From Nonomuraea sp. NEAU-A123 (GTDB taxonomy: Bacteria; Actinomycetota; Actinomycetes; Streptosporangiales; Streptosporangiaceae), in assembly GCF_018603905.1 (NCBI RefSeq), contig NZ_JAHFZZ010000034.1, positions 1 through 64,000 of the forward strand: a DNA stretch of 64,000 nucleotides, written 5' to 3'. The notes below the pieces were generated by a model that saw only the letters and a program-made list of their open reading frames with translations, ran no database searches and was not told where the DNA came from. This document shows positions 8,914 through 17,240 of this stretch, piece by piece. A program made the translations under genes and the position numbers. Numbering within the stretch: the first letter of the stretch is position 1; every line of letters starts with the position of its first letter.

Positions 8914-10989
8914 TCACCTCTGATGAAGCCCGCCGTGCGCGGCGGCGTCCGCCCGCTCGGTGGCGGCCCGTGTGACGCGGTCGAGCACGATGCCGAGCAC
9001 GACGATCGCGAGCCCGGCGGCCAGCCCCTTGCCTCGCAGCTGGTGCTGCGAGAATCCGGCGACGACGTCGTAGCCGAGCGCTCCCGCGCCGACCAGACCG
9101 CCGACGACCACCATGGAGAGCACGTAGATGAGCCCCTGGCTCGTCGCCAGAGTCACGGCGCTGCGTGCCATCGGCAGCTGCACCTTGGAGATGAGCTGCC
9201 AGGCACTCGCCCCCGCCGAGGTCGCCGCCTCGACGGTGGTGGCCGAAACCCCCCTGATGCCCTCCGCGACCAGCTTGATCGCGACCGGCGCGGCGAACAC
9301 CACGGCCGCGATGATCGCGGTGAACCGCGTCGGCCCGAACAGGCCGAGGATGGGCACCAGGTAGACGAAGGCCGGCATGGTCTGGCCGGCGTCCAGCACG
9401 GGGCGGAGCAGGGTGTCGACCCGGTCGCTGCGGCCCATCCACACTCCGACGACCATGCCCAGCAGCATGACCAGGACCGTCGCGACGAGCGTCGAGGCCA
9501 GCGTGACCATGCTGTCCTGCCAGAGCCCGAGCAGCACCAGCACCAGCAGCCCGACCGTGGCGACCAGCGCGGCCCGCACGCTGCCCACCAGCAGGATGAC
9601 GACCACAGCCACGGCGGCGACCAGCCACCAGGGCGAGCCCGTCAGCAGTTTCTCGAAGGGGTTGAGCAGCGCGTTGGTGAGCAGGTTCTTCAGCGCGTCC
9701 GTGTAGGTGACCAGGCTGTCCTGCACCCACTGGCTCGCGGCGTCGGCCGCGCGGCGTACGTACGGGCCGAGGTTGGCGTCGGCGGGGAACTCCGCCGCCC
9801 AGATATAGGTGTAGGACAGGTAGCCGAGCACGGCGGCGACCCCGAGAACGCCCGCCACCTCGACGCGGCGCCCCCGTGCGGTGCGCAGCCGGCCGGCCCG
9901 GCGCGCGACCTCCACGCGGCGGCTGGCCGCCGAGGTCACCCGGTCGAGCACCACGGCCATGATGACGATGGCCAGCCCGGCGTTGAACGCGGTGCCCACG
10001 TCGAGCGTCTGCAGCGCCTTCAGGACCGTCTGGCCCAGGCCGGGGGCGTCGATGAGCGCCGCGATGGTGGCCATGGACAGGGCGGCCATGATGGTCTGGT
10101 TCACCCCGACGATGATCGTCTGTTTGGCCATGGGGAGCCGCACCAGCCTCAGCGCCTGCGCGGGCGTGGCACCCATGGAGGTGCCGGCCTCCAGGGTCTC
10201 GGGCGAGACCTGCCGGATGCCGAGCGCGGTGATCCGGATGGCGGGCGGGATCGCGTAGATCATCGTGGCGACCGTCGCGCTGGCCGGGCCGATCAGGAAG
10301 AACAGCGTGAGCGGCGCCAGGTAGACGAAGGTCGGCATGGTCTGCATGAAGTCGAGCACCGGGGTCACCAGCCGGTGGAACCGGTCGCTCAGCCCGGCCC
10401 ACACCCCGAGCGGGATGCCCACGGCCAGCGACAGCACCACGGCGGTCAGCGTGAGCGCCAGCGTGTCCATGCTCTCCTGCCAGAGGCCCAGGACGCCGAA
10501 AGAGAGGAATCCGGCGGCGGTGAGCAGCGCCACTTTCCTGTTGCCGTACAGCAGGGCGATGGCGGTCGCCAGGCCGGCCACGCCGAGCCAGCCGAGCACC
10601 GGCACCGGCCGGTCGAAGGACGGCTGGCTGATCAGGGCCTGGACGAACCGCACGGCCTCGTCGATGAAGAGCCGGATGTAGTTGATGAAGTAGAGGAAGA
10701 ACGGGTTGCTGTTGCGGCTGTCGTCGATGGCGTCCATGCCGGTGTTCAGCCCGCCGTGCAGCGGGGTCAGCTCCGCGCCGCCGAGCGCCAGCGTGTCCCG
10801 CCCGCGCAGCAGCGCCCAGCCCAGCACCCACACCGCGAGCGTGGCCACGACCAGGTAGCCGCGGGCCGGCAGCCGGGCGGCCACCCGCGCCGCCACCGCG
10901 GACACCCTGCCCTCCTTCGCCTGACTCTCCTTCGCCGGTTTCATGGCCACGGTGCCGCGGCTCTGGACGACCTCACCGCGTCCGGTCAT
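8914..10989 (-). CDS. proW: Glycine betaine ABC permease, two permease domains fused in one chain
   Basis: 691 residues, more than twice the roughly 300 of an ordinary ProW/OpuAB. Two BPD_transp_1 permease domains lie in tandem. The first (about residues 160-355) has DSMDTLALT-type LALTLTAVVLSLAVGIPLG, then LDFMQTMPTFVYLAPL and EAGTSMGATPAQALRLVRLP. The second (about 490-680) repeats it: LASTLVATVLVMLLG, LDAGQTMPAFVYLVPILG and EAATSAGASAWQLISKVQLP. Each half keeps the EAA-type loop that docks the ATPase, so one chain could supply both membrane halves for a ProV dimer. The start overlaps the ProV stop (ATGA). The two halves clearly descend from one duplication. Substrate is betaine, choline or proline betaine by context. 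Confidence 0.9.
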   Translation of the reverse strand: MTGRGEVVQSRGTVAMKPAKESQAKEGRVSAVAARVAARLPARGYLVVATLAVWVLGWALLRGRDTLALGGAELTPLHGGLNTGMDAIDDSRNSNPFFLYFINYIRLFIDEAVRFVQALISQPSFDRPVPVLGWLGVAGLATAIALLYGNRKVALLTAAGFLSFGVLGLWQESMDTLALTLTAVVLSLAVGIPLGVWAGLSDRFHRLVTPVLDFMQTMPTFVYLAPLTLFFLIGPASATVATMIYAIPPAIRITALGIRQVSPETLEAGTSMGATPAQALRLVRLPMAKQTIIVGVNQTIMAALSMATIAALIDAPGLGQTVLKALQTLDVGTAFNAGLAIVIMAVVLDRVTSAASRRVEVARRAGRLRTARGRRVEVAGVLGVAAVLGYLSYTYIWAAEFPADANLGPYVRRAADAASQWVQDSLVTYTDALKNLLTNALLNPFEKLLTGSPWWLVAAVAVVVILLVGSVRAALVATVGLLVLVLLGLWQDSMVTLASTLVATVLVMLLGMVVGVWMGRSDRVDTLLRPVLDAGQTMPAFVYLVPILGLFGPTRFTAIIAAVVFAAPVAIKLVAEGIRGVSATTVEAATSAGASAWQLISKVQLPMARSAVTLATSQGLIYVLSMVVVGGLVGAGALGYDVVAGFSQHQLRGKGLAAGLAIVVLGIVLDRVTRAATERADAAAHGGLHQR

Positions 10990-12047
10990 GCCTGCGGCCC
11001 TCCGGCGATCACTTCGAGAATCTCCGCGCTGGTGACCACGCCGAGCAGCGTCTCCCCGTCCATCACGCGCACCGGCCGCTCGGCCGAGAGCACGGCGTGC
11101 ACGGCGTCCCTGATGACCACGTCGGGGCCGAGCGTGGGGCCGTCGAGCGGGTCGCCGGGCTGGGCCGGGCGCATGATCCAGCGGAGCGTCAGCACGTCCG
11201 AGCGGGGGATGTCACTGACGAAGTCCCTGACGTAGTCGTCGGCCGGCGCGCCCACCACCTGGTCGGGCGTGCCCACCTGGACGAGCTCGCCGTCGCGCAT
11301 GATGAGGATCCGGTCGCCCAGCTTGAGCGCCTCGCTGAGATCGTGGGTGATGAAGACCATGGTCTTGCCGACCTCGTGGTGCAGCCGGATGACCTCGTTC
11401 TGCATCTCGCGCCGGATCAGCGGGTCCAGCGCGGAGAACGGCTCGTCGAACAGGAGCACCTCGGGGTCGGCCGCGAGCGCCCGCGCCAGGCCCACCCGCT
11501 GCTGCATGCCGCCGGAGAGCTGGTCGGGGTAGGAGTTCTCGAAGCCGTTGAGACCGACGAGCTCGATCACCTCGCGGGCCCGCGCATAGCGCTCCCGCTT
11601 GGAGACCCCGCGGATCTCCAGCCCGAAGGCGACGTTGTGGAGGACGCACCGGTGCGGCAGCAGCCCGAAGTGCTGGAAGACCATGGCCATGCGGTGCCTG
11701 CGCAGCTCGCGCAGGCTGCGGTCGTCGGCCTTGCGCACGTCCTCGCCGTCCAGCAGGATCTCGCCCGCCGTGGGTTCGATCAGCCGGGTCAGGCAGCGGA
11801 CCAGGGTGGACTTGCCCGAGCCGGACAGGCCCATGACGACGAACACCTCGCCCCGCCGCACCTCGAAGGACACGTCGCGGACGGCGGCGACGCAGCCATT
11901 CTGCTGCTTGAGCTCGTCGCGGGTGAGCGTGCTGCCGACGACGCTCTCGGCCTTGGGGCCGAACACCTTCCACAGGCCGCGCACGGCGAGGATGGGAGGG
12001 GCGTCGATGTCGGGGGCACTACGTTCGGCCACTGACGGCACAGTCAT
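10986..12047 (-). CDS. proV: Glycine betaine ABC transporter ATP-binding protein
   Basis: 353 residues. An N-terminal extension resembling ProV/OpuAA (VFGPKAESV...LTRDELKQQNGCVAAVRDVSF) precedes the ATPase. Walker A is GLSGSGKST near residue 75, the Q-loop is VFQHFGLLPHR, the ABC signature is LSGGMQQRVGLARAL, and Walker B is VLLFDEPFSALDP followed by ITHDLSEAL with the switch His. A C-terminal CBS-type region (VRVMDGETLLGVVTSAEIL) fits osmo-sensing ProV proteins. ATG 12047 is preferred over GTG 12053 because it lies an appropriate distance from AAGAGG. It sits 24 bases after the aldehyde dehydrogenase gene and overlaps proW. Confidence 0.93.
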   Translation of the reverse strand: MTVPSVAERSAPDIDAPPILAVRGLWKVFGPKAESVVGSTLTRDELKQQNGCVAAVRDVSFEVRRGEVFVVMGLSGSGKSTLVRCLTRLIEPTAGEILLDGEDVRKADDRSLRELRRHRMAMVFQHFGLLPHRCVLHNVAFGLEIRGVSKRERYARAREVIELVGLNGFENSYPDQLSGGMQQRVGLARALAADPEVLLFDEPFSALDPLIRREMQNEVIRLHHEVGKTMVFITHDLSEALKLGDRILIMRDGELVQVGTPDQVVGAPADDYVRDFVSDIPRSDVLTLRWIMRPAQPGDPLDGPTLGPDVVIRDAVHAVLSAERPVRVMDGETLLGVVTSAEILEVIAGGPQA

Positions 12048-12071
12048 GACCACCTCTTGGTCGTCGGAGCG

Positions 12072-13532
12072 TCAGTTCGCTGGGAACCACCGCTGGGGTC
12101 GCGGGCGGGTGTTCTGCCATACATGTTTGATCTCGCGATATTCGTCCAGGCCGGTCGGTCCGAGCTCGCGGCCGATACCCGACTGTTTGAAGCCACCCCA
12201 TTCGGCCTGCGGGACGTAGGGGTGGTAGTCGTTGATCCACACCGTGCCGTGCCGCAGCCGTCCCGCGACCCGCTGCGCCTTGCCGGCGTCCTGGGTCCAC
12301 ACGGCGCCCGCCAGGCCGTACTCGGTGTCGTTGGCGAGGCTGACGGCCTCGTCCTCGGTGGTGAAGCGCTCCACGGTCAGCACGGGGCCGAACGACTCCT
12401 CGCGCACCACCCGCATGCCCTGCTTGCACGCGTCGAGCACGGTCGGCCGGTAGTAGAAGCCCTCACCGGCCGGCCGGTGGCCACCGCAGCGCAGCACGGC
12501 GCCCTCGGCGAGCCCGGCCGCCACGTACTCCTCCACCTTGGCCAGGTGCGCGGCGGAGATGAGCGGGCCGGTCTGGGCCGCCGGGTCGAAGGGGCCGCCG
12601 AGGCGGATCAGCTCGGCACGCCGTACGACCTCGTCCACGAACGAGTCGTGCAGCGAGTCCTCCACCAGGAGCCGGGCACCGGCCGAGCACACCTGCCCGG
12701 AGTGCAGGAAGACGGCCGTGAGCGCGAAGTCCACCGCCGTGTCGAAGTCGGCGTCGGCGAAGACGATGTTGGGGTTCTTGCCGCCGAGCTCCAGCGCGAC
12801 CCGCTTGACCGTGGCGGCCGCCGCGGCCATGATCCGCCGCCCGGTGGCCGCGCCGCCGGTGAAGGAGACCAGGTCCACGTCGGGGTGCTCGGCGAGCGGC
12901 GCGCCCGCGGCCGGTCCGGCGCCGAGCACGAGGTTGGCGACGCCCGCGGGCAGGCCCGCCTCCTCCAGCGCGCGGATCAGCAGGATCGCGGTGCTCGGGG
13001 TCAGCTCGCTCGGCTTGAGCACGAAGGTGTTGCCCGCGGCGAGCGCGGGCGCCACCTTCCACGTCGCCTGCAGCAAGGGGTAGTTCCACGGCGTGATCAG
13101 GCCGCACACGCCGACCGGCTCGTAGACGACCCGGCTGATCGCGTCGTCCCGGCCGGTGTCGATCACCCGCCCGGCGTCGGTGCCGGCGACGCCGGCGAAG
13201 TAGCGCAGGCTGGCCACGGAGTCGTCGACGTCGTACTCGCTCTCGACGAGCCGCTTGCCGGTCTCGGACGACTCCGCGTGGGCGAAGGCCGCTTTGTCCC
13301 GCTCCAGCAGATCGGCCACCCTGTACAGCAGCGCGCCGCGCTCGCGCGCCGGCGTGCCGGGCCAGTCGCCCAGGTCGAAGGCGCGCCGGGCGGCCAGGAT
13401 CGCGGCCACCGTGTCGGCCGCGGTGGCTTCGGCGACCGTGGTGACGAGGCTGCCGTCGGCAGGGCAGCGGATGTCGCGTCGTCCACCGTCGGCCGGCTCG
13501 GTCCACGTGCCGCCGATGTAGAGATCGATCAT
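12072..13532 (-). CDS. betB: Betaine aldehyde dehydrogenase
   Basis: 486-residue NAD(P)-dependent aldehyde dehydrogenase. The fold markers are present: ITPWNYPLLQATWKVAPALA, the nucleotide loop SFTGGAATGRRI, general base Glu248 in LELGGKNPN and nucleophile Cys282 in SGQVCSAGAR. The C-terminal EESFGPVLTV and the end GFKQSGIGRELG with DEYREIKHVW fit betaine aldehyde dehydrogenases. Context supports betaine aldehyde to glycine betaine, acting after the GMC oxidoreductase at 14695-16332. The ATG at 13532 has AGGGG about eight bases upstream. An open frame runs a further 19 codons upstream, but through the operator region. First gene of the betB-proV-proW-proX operon. Confidence 0.92.
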   Translation of the reverse strand: MIDLYIGGTWTEPADGGRRDIRCPADGSLVTTVAEATAADTVAAILAARRAFDLGDWPGTPARERGALLYRVADLLERDKAAFAHAESSETGKRLVESEYDVDDSVASLRYFAGVAGTDAGRVIDTGRDDAISRVVYEPVGVCGLITPWNYPLLQATWKVAPALAAGNTFVLKPSELTPSTAILLIRALEEAGLPAGVANLVLGAGPAAGAPLAEHPDVDLVSFTGGAATGRRIMAAAAATVKRVALELGGKNPNIVFADADFDTAVDFALTAVFLHSGQVCSAGARLLVEDSLHDSFVDEVVRRAELIRLGGPFDPAAQTGPLISAAHLAKVEEYVAAGLAEGAVLRCGGHRPAGEGFYYRPTVLDACKQGMRVVREESFGPVLTVERFTTEDEAVSLANDTEYGLAGAVWTQDAGKAQRVAGRLRHGTVWINDYHPYVPQAEWGGFKQSGIGRELGPTGLDEYREIKHVWQNTRPRPQRWFPAN

Positions 13533-13548
13533 CGGCACACCCCTGATC

Positions 13549-13565
13549 GTTGCGTATCGCGCAAG
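13549..13565. promoter_or_regulatory. GTTGC palindrome upstream of betB
   Basis: GTTGC-N7-GCAAG, an inverted repeat with one mismatch, is centred about 25 bases upstream of the betB start. Spacing and half-sites match the palindrome before the dimethylglycine oxidase gene. It is probably bound by the IclR regulator. Confidence 0.5.
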
Positions 13566-13708
13566 ACAATGCTTAGTGGGGAACAGCATTGACGGGCTTG
13601 CTCGAATAAGTCAAGAGGTGGCCGACATCACAGCCGGAATCCTTGCCCGGTGATTCCGCAGCTCCATGCTTCGCCCTCTTGACTGGACGGCATCCAGGCA
13701 TACACCCT

Positions 13709-13743
13709 GTTGCGCATACAACGCCGCTTTGCGCCATACGCAA
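13709..13743. promoter_or_regulatory. Paired GTTGCG elements upstream of purU
   Basis: GTTGCGCATAC begins at 13709, and an inverted repeat TTGCG-N5-CGCAA lies at 13729-13743. Together they form two adjacent copies of the operator-like element found in front of the other betaine genes, ending only 14 bases before the purU start. The 13.57-13.75 kb gap between betB and purU is therefore a divergent control region. Confidence 0.5.
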
Positions 13744-13757
13744 CACTAGGAGGTGTG

Positions 13758-14621
13758 ATGTCTCCCCGGCCCGATCCTGGACGCGAGTTCATCCTCACGG
13801 TCTCCTGCTCCGACAAACCAGGCATCGTGTACGCCGTGACCAGCTTCCTGGTGCAGCACGGCGGCAACATGCTGCAGAGCAAGCAGTTCAACGACCGCCA
13901 AGGCGGCGGCTTCTTCATGCGCGTGCACTTCGCGGCCCAGCACGGGCTCGAGGAGCTGCGCGCCGGCTTCACCTACGTCGCCGAGTCCTTCCAGATGACC
14001 TGGCAGCTCAAGGACGCCGCGACCCCCACCAGGTCGCTCATCATGGTGTCGAAGTTCGGTCACTGCGTGAACGACCTGCTCTTCCGTCGTCAGGTGGGCG
14101 GGCTGAACATCGACATCCCCGCGATCGTCTCCAACCACCCCGACCTCGAACCGCTGGCCGCCTCCTACGGCGTGCCCTTCCACCACGTGCCGGTCACGCC
14201 CCAGAGCAAGGCCGAGGCCGAGGCCAGGGTGCTGGAGCTGGTGGCGGAGTACGAGGCGGACCTGGTGGTGCTCGCCCGCTACATGCAGGTCCTGTCGGAC
14301 GACATGTGCAAGCGGCTCGAGGGCCGGGCCATCAACATCCACCACTCGTTCCTGCCGGGGTTCAAGGGCGCCAAGCCGTACCACCAGGCGCACGAGCGCG
14401 GGGTGAAGCTCATCGGCGCGACCGCGCACTACGTCACGGCCGACCTCGACGAGGGGCCGATCATCGAGCAGGACGTGGCCAGGGTGGACCACGAGCTGGA
14501 CCCCGAGGACCTGATCGCGGCGGGCCGGGACGTCGAGGCCCAGGTGCTCGCCCGGGCCGTGAAGTGGCACAGCGAGCAGCGGGTGCTGCTCAACGGCGAC
14601 CGCACGGTGGTCTTCCGCTGA
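13758..14621 (+). CDS. purU: Formyltetrahydrofolate deformylase
   Basis: 287 residues. An N-terminal ACT domain (residues about 8-85: FILTVSCSDKPGIVYAVTSF, then NDRQGGGFFMRVHF) is followed by a formyltransferase-fold catalytic domain. Active-site elements of the family are visible: AINIHHSFLPGFKGAKPYHQ with the Asn-His pair, and ATAHYVTADLDEGPII with the Asp. The enzyme splits 10-formyl-THF into formate and THF. In this block it would regenerate THF from C1 units delivered by dimethylglycine oxidase and yield formate for the nearby formate dehydrogenase. AGGAGG lies four bases before the ATG. It is a single-gene unit divergent from betB and ends in a strong terminator. Confidence 0.95.
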   Translation: MSPRPDPGREFILTVSCSDKPGIVYAVTSFLVQHGGNMLQSKQFNDRQGGGFFMRVHFAAQHGLEELRAGFTYVAESFQMTWQLKDAATPTRSLIMVSKFGHCVNDLLFRRQVGGLNIDIPAIVSNHPDLEPLAASYGVPFHHVPVTPQSKAEAEARVLELVAEYEADLVVLARYMQVLSDDMCKRLEGRAINIHHSFLPGFKGAKPYHQAHERGVKLIGATAHYVTADLDEGPIIEQDVARVDHELDPEDLIAAGRDVEAQVLARAVKWHSEQRVLLNGDRTVVFR

Positions 14622-14632
14622 AGACTCGGCTG

Positions 14633-14672
14633 GAGGCGGTGGGGGCGTGCGGCGGCCCCCACCGCCTCTTTT
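14633..14672 (+). terminator. Intrinsic terminator of purU
   Basis: A 14-bp GC-rich stem (14633-14646 with 14655-14668) is followed at once by TTTT on the plus strand, a textbook intrinsic terminator. It lies between the convergent purU and choline oxidoreductase genes. Confidence 0.9.
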
Positions 14673-14694
14673 CACTTGCCGGTGGCGCGGCTCC

Positions 14695-16332
14695 TCACGC
14701 GCGGTGCCGGTAGAACTCGGTCGTCTCGGGCGCGAGCGGGGTGTTGCCGAGGATCAGGTCGGCCGCCTTCTCCGCCAGCATCATGACCGGCGCGTAGATG
14801 TTGCCGTTGGTCACGTAGGGCATGGCCGAGGCGTCCACCACGCGCAGCCCGTCCAGGCCGTGTACGCGCATGGTCTCCGGGTCGACCACCGACAGCTCGT
14901 CGGTGCCCATCCGGGCCGTGCACGAGGGGTGCAGAGCCGTCTCCCCGTCCTTGGCGACCCAGTCCAGGATCTCCTCGTCGGTCTCTACGGACGGCCCGGG
15001 TGACAGCTCTCCGGTGCTGAACTCGGCCAGGGCGGGCGCGCCGAGGATGGCGCGGGTCACCCTGATGGCCTCCACCCACTCCCGCCGGTCCTGCTCGGTG
15101 GACAGGTAGTTGAAGCGCAGGGCGGGGTGCTGCCGCGGGTCGGCATTCTTGATCTTGACCGAACCGCGGGCGTCGGAGTACATCGGCCCGACGTGCACCT
15201 GGTAGCCGTGCCCGCCCGCCGGCGCCGAGCCGTCGTAGCGCACGGCGATGGGCAGGAAGTGGAACATCAGGTTGGGGTAGTCGACGTCGTCGTTGCCGCG
15301 TACGAAGCCGCCCGCCTCGAAGTGGTTGGTCGCCCCCGGCCCCCTGCGCGCGAACAGCCACTGCGCGCCGATCCAGGGATGGCGCCACTTCTGCAGGTTC
15401 GGCTGCATGGTGACCGGCTTGGCGCAGCCGTGCTGGATGTAGACCTCAAGGTGGTCCTGCAGGTTCTCGCCGACGCCCGGCAGGTCGTGCACCACGTCGA
15501 CGCCGAGGGCGGCCAGCTCCCCCGCGTTGCCGACGCCGGAGAGCTGCAGCAACTGGGGCGAGTTGATCGCGCCGCCGGAGAGGATGACCTCCTTGGCGCG
15601 TACGGTGCCGCCGTCGTACTCCACGCCGACCGCCCGTGTGCCCTCGAAGAGGATCCTCGTCACGAACGCGCGGGTCTTGACCGTAAGGTTCGGGCGCTTC
15701 AGCACAGGGTGCAGGTACGCCCGCGCGGCGCTGAGCCGGCGGCCCCGCCGGATGTTGCGGTCGAAGCGGGCGAAGCCCTCCTGGCGGTAGCCGTTGACGT
15801 CGTCCGTGAGCGGGTAGCCGGCCTGCTGGACGGCCTCGAAGAACGCCCCGAACAGGGGGCTGCTCGCGGGCCCGCGCTCCAGCGCCAGCGGCCCGTCGTG
15901 GCCGCGGAAGGGGGTGCCGGGGTCGGCCAGGCAGTTCTCCATCCGCTTGAAGTACGGCAGGCAGTGCGCGTAGTCCCAGCTCTTCATGCCCGGATCGGCG
16001 CCCCAGCGCTCGTAGTCGAGGGGGTTGCCGCGCTGGAAGATCATGCCGTTGATGCTGCTGGAGCCGCCGAGCACCTTCCCGCGGGCGTGATAGATCCGCC
16101 GGCCATGCATGTACGGCTCGGGCTCGGACTCGTACCGCCAGTCGTAGAAACGGTTGCCGATGGGAAAGGGCAGGGCCGCGGGCATGTGGATGAACACGTC
16201 CCACGGATAGTCCGAACGGCCGGCCTCCAGGACCAGAACCTGCGTGGCGGGGTCCGCGGAGAGCCTGTTGGCCAGGGCGCACCCCGCCGAGCCGCCCCCG
16301 ACGATGACGAAGTCGTATTGCAGTGGCGTCAT
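14695..16332 (-). CDS. betA: GMC-family choline dehydrogenase/oxidase
   Basis: 545 residues. The N-terminal FAD-binding motif DFVIVGGGSAGCALANRLS is followed by the GMC signature ARGKVLGGSSSINGMIFQRG and the second signature ILSGGAINSPQLLQLSGVGN. The C-terminus has SCTARMGTDELSVVDPETM and the closing VVDASAMPYVTNGNIYAPV, with the catalytic His/Asn pair in LHPSCTARMG and VTNGN. Length and motifs fit BetA, which converts choline to betaine aldehyde. A related GMC alcohol oxidase is the alternative, but the context favours choline. The ATG has GAGG about seven bases upstream. It is divergent from the IclR gene and shares a 128-base control region with it. Confidence 0.9.
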   Translation of the reverse strand: MTPLQYDFVIVGGGSAGCALANRLSADPATQVLVLEAGRSDYPWDVFIHMPAALPFPIGNRFYDWRYESEPEPYMHGRRIYHARGKVLGGSSSINGMIFQRGNPLDYERWGADPGMKSWDYAHCLPYFKRMENCLADPGTPFRGHDGPLALERGPASSPLFGAFFEAVQQAGYPLTDDVNGYRQEGFARFDRNIRRGRRLSAARAYLHPVLKRPNLTVKTRAFVTRILFEGTRAVGVEYDGGTVRAKEVILSGGAINSPQLLQLSGVGNAGELAALGVDVVHDLPGVGENLQDHLEVYIQHGCAKPVTMQPNLQKWRHPWIGAQWLFARRGPGATNHFEAGGFVRGNDDVDYPNLMFHFLPIAVRYDGSAPAGGHGYQVHVGPMYSDARGSVKIKNADPRQHPALRFNYLSTEQDRREWVEAIRVTRAILGAPALAEFSTGELSPGPSVETDEEILDWVAKDGETALHPSCTARMGTDELSVVDPETMRVHGLDGLRVVDASAMPYVTNGNIYAPVMMLAEKAADLILGNTPLAPETTEFYRHRA

Positions 16333-16367
16333 AGGTGCCTCGTCTCATCACACGTTTCACCAAATCG

Positions 16368-16403
16368 TAGCGCTATACGCACCGCGTTTCACTAGCCGCA
16401 ACA
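16368..16403. promoter_or_regulatory. Operator-like elements between betA and the IclR gene
   Basis: TAGCGCTATACGCA (16368-16381) and GTTTCACTAGCCGCAAC (about 16386-16402) lie between the two divergent starts. Close copies of both elements occur in front of the ferredoxin gene at 23264-23300. They are likely IclR-binding sites that would also give autoregulation. Confidence 0.5.
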
Positions 16404-16460
16404 AAAGATCTTTTGGCATTGCGGATCGACGGAGTTCCCTGGAGCACTTACAGTTTCGCT

Positions 16461-17240
16461 ATGAGCAACGATTCGGGCAGTGGAGGCGTACAGTCAGTCG
16501 ACAGAGCGATCAGCGTGCTGGAGATCCTCTCCCAGCGCGGCGAGGCCGGCGTGAGCGAGGTAGCCGCCGAGATCGACGTGCACAAGTCGACGGCCTTCCG
16601 GCTGCTCGGCGCGCTCGAGGCCCGCGGTCTGGTGGAGCAGGCCGAGGACCGCGGCAAGTACCGTCTGGGCTTCGGCATCATCCGGCTGGCCGGCGGGGTC
16701 AGCACGCAGATGGACATCACCGGCCGCGCCCGGCCGATCTGCCACCGGCTGGCCGCGGAGATCGGCGAGACGGTGAACATCGCCGTGCTCCGCTCCGCCC
16801 ACGCGGTCAACCTCGACCAGGTGCGCGGCCCCTCGGCGATCACCACCTACAACTGGGTCGGCCAGATCACCCCGCTGCACGCCACCTCCAGCGGCAAGGT
16901 GCTGCTCGCCTACCTGGACGACGGCGAACGCGCCCGGCTGCTGTCGGACGGCGAGCTGGAGAGCTTCACGCCCAAGACGATGGTCGACGCCGACGCGCTG
17001 GAGCTGCAGCTCGCGCAGACGCGGCAGACGGGCTACGCCTACTGCCTGGAGGAGCTCGAAGAGGGGCTGAACGCCATGGCCGCGCCCATCCGCTCCTATC
17101 ACGGCGAGGTCGTGGCCGCGATCAGCGTCTCGGGGCCGGCCTACCGCTTCACCGTCGAGCGCATCCACGAACTCGCCCCCGACCTCGTCAGCGGAGCCGA
17201 CGAGATCAGCCGCCGGCTGGGCTACGCGGACCGGCCCTGA
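16461..17240 (+). CDS. IclR-family transcriptional regulator of the betaine block
   Basis: 259 residues. A winged HTH at about residues 12-75 (VDRAISVLEILSQRGEAGVS, then DVHKSTAFRLLGALEARGLV) is followed by the IclR effector-binding domain (TPLHATSSGKVLLAYL, AYCLEELEEGLNAMAAPI, VVAAISVSGPAYR). It is divergent from betA and embedded in the catabolic cluster, so it most likely controls betaine/choline degradation through the repeated GTTGCGTAT-type palindromes; the ligand would be an intermediate such as betaine or choline (inference). The ribosome site is weak. Its 3' end overlaps the convergent formate dehydrogenase gene by 35 bases. Confidence 0.9.
   Translation: MSNDSGSGGVQSVDRAISVLEILSQRGEAGVSEVAAEIDVHKSTAFRLLGALEARGLVEQAEDRGKYRLGFGIIRLAGGVSTQMDITGRARPICHRLAAEIGETVNIAVLRSAHAVNLDQVRGPSAITTYNWVGQITPLHATSSGKVLLAYLDDGERARLLSDGELESFTPKTMVDADALELQLAQTRQTGYAYCLEELEEGLNAMAAPIRSYHGEVVAAISVSGPAYRFTVERIHELAPDLVSGADEISRRLGYADRP

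Noticed and set aside
8923..11235. 770-codon plus-strand frame opposite the ABC permease genes
   Set aside because: No domain, low-complexity Gly/Arg/His composition, and the minus strand carries clear transporter motifs.
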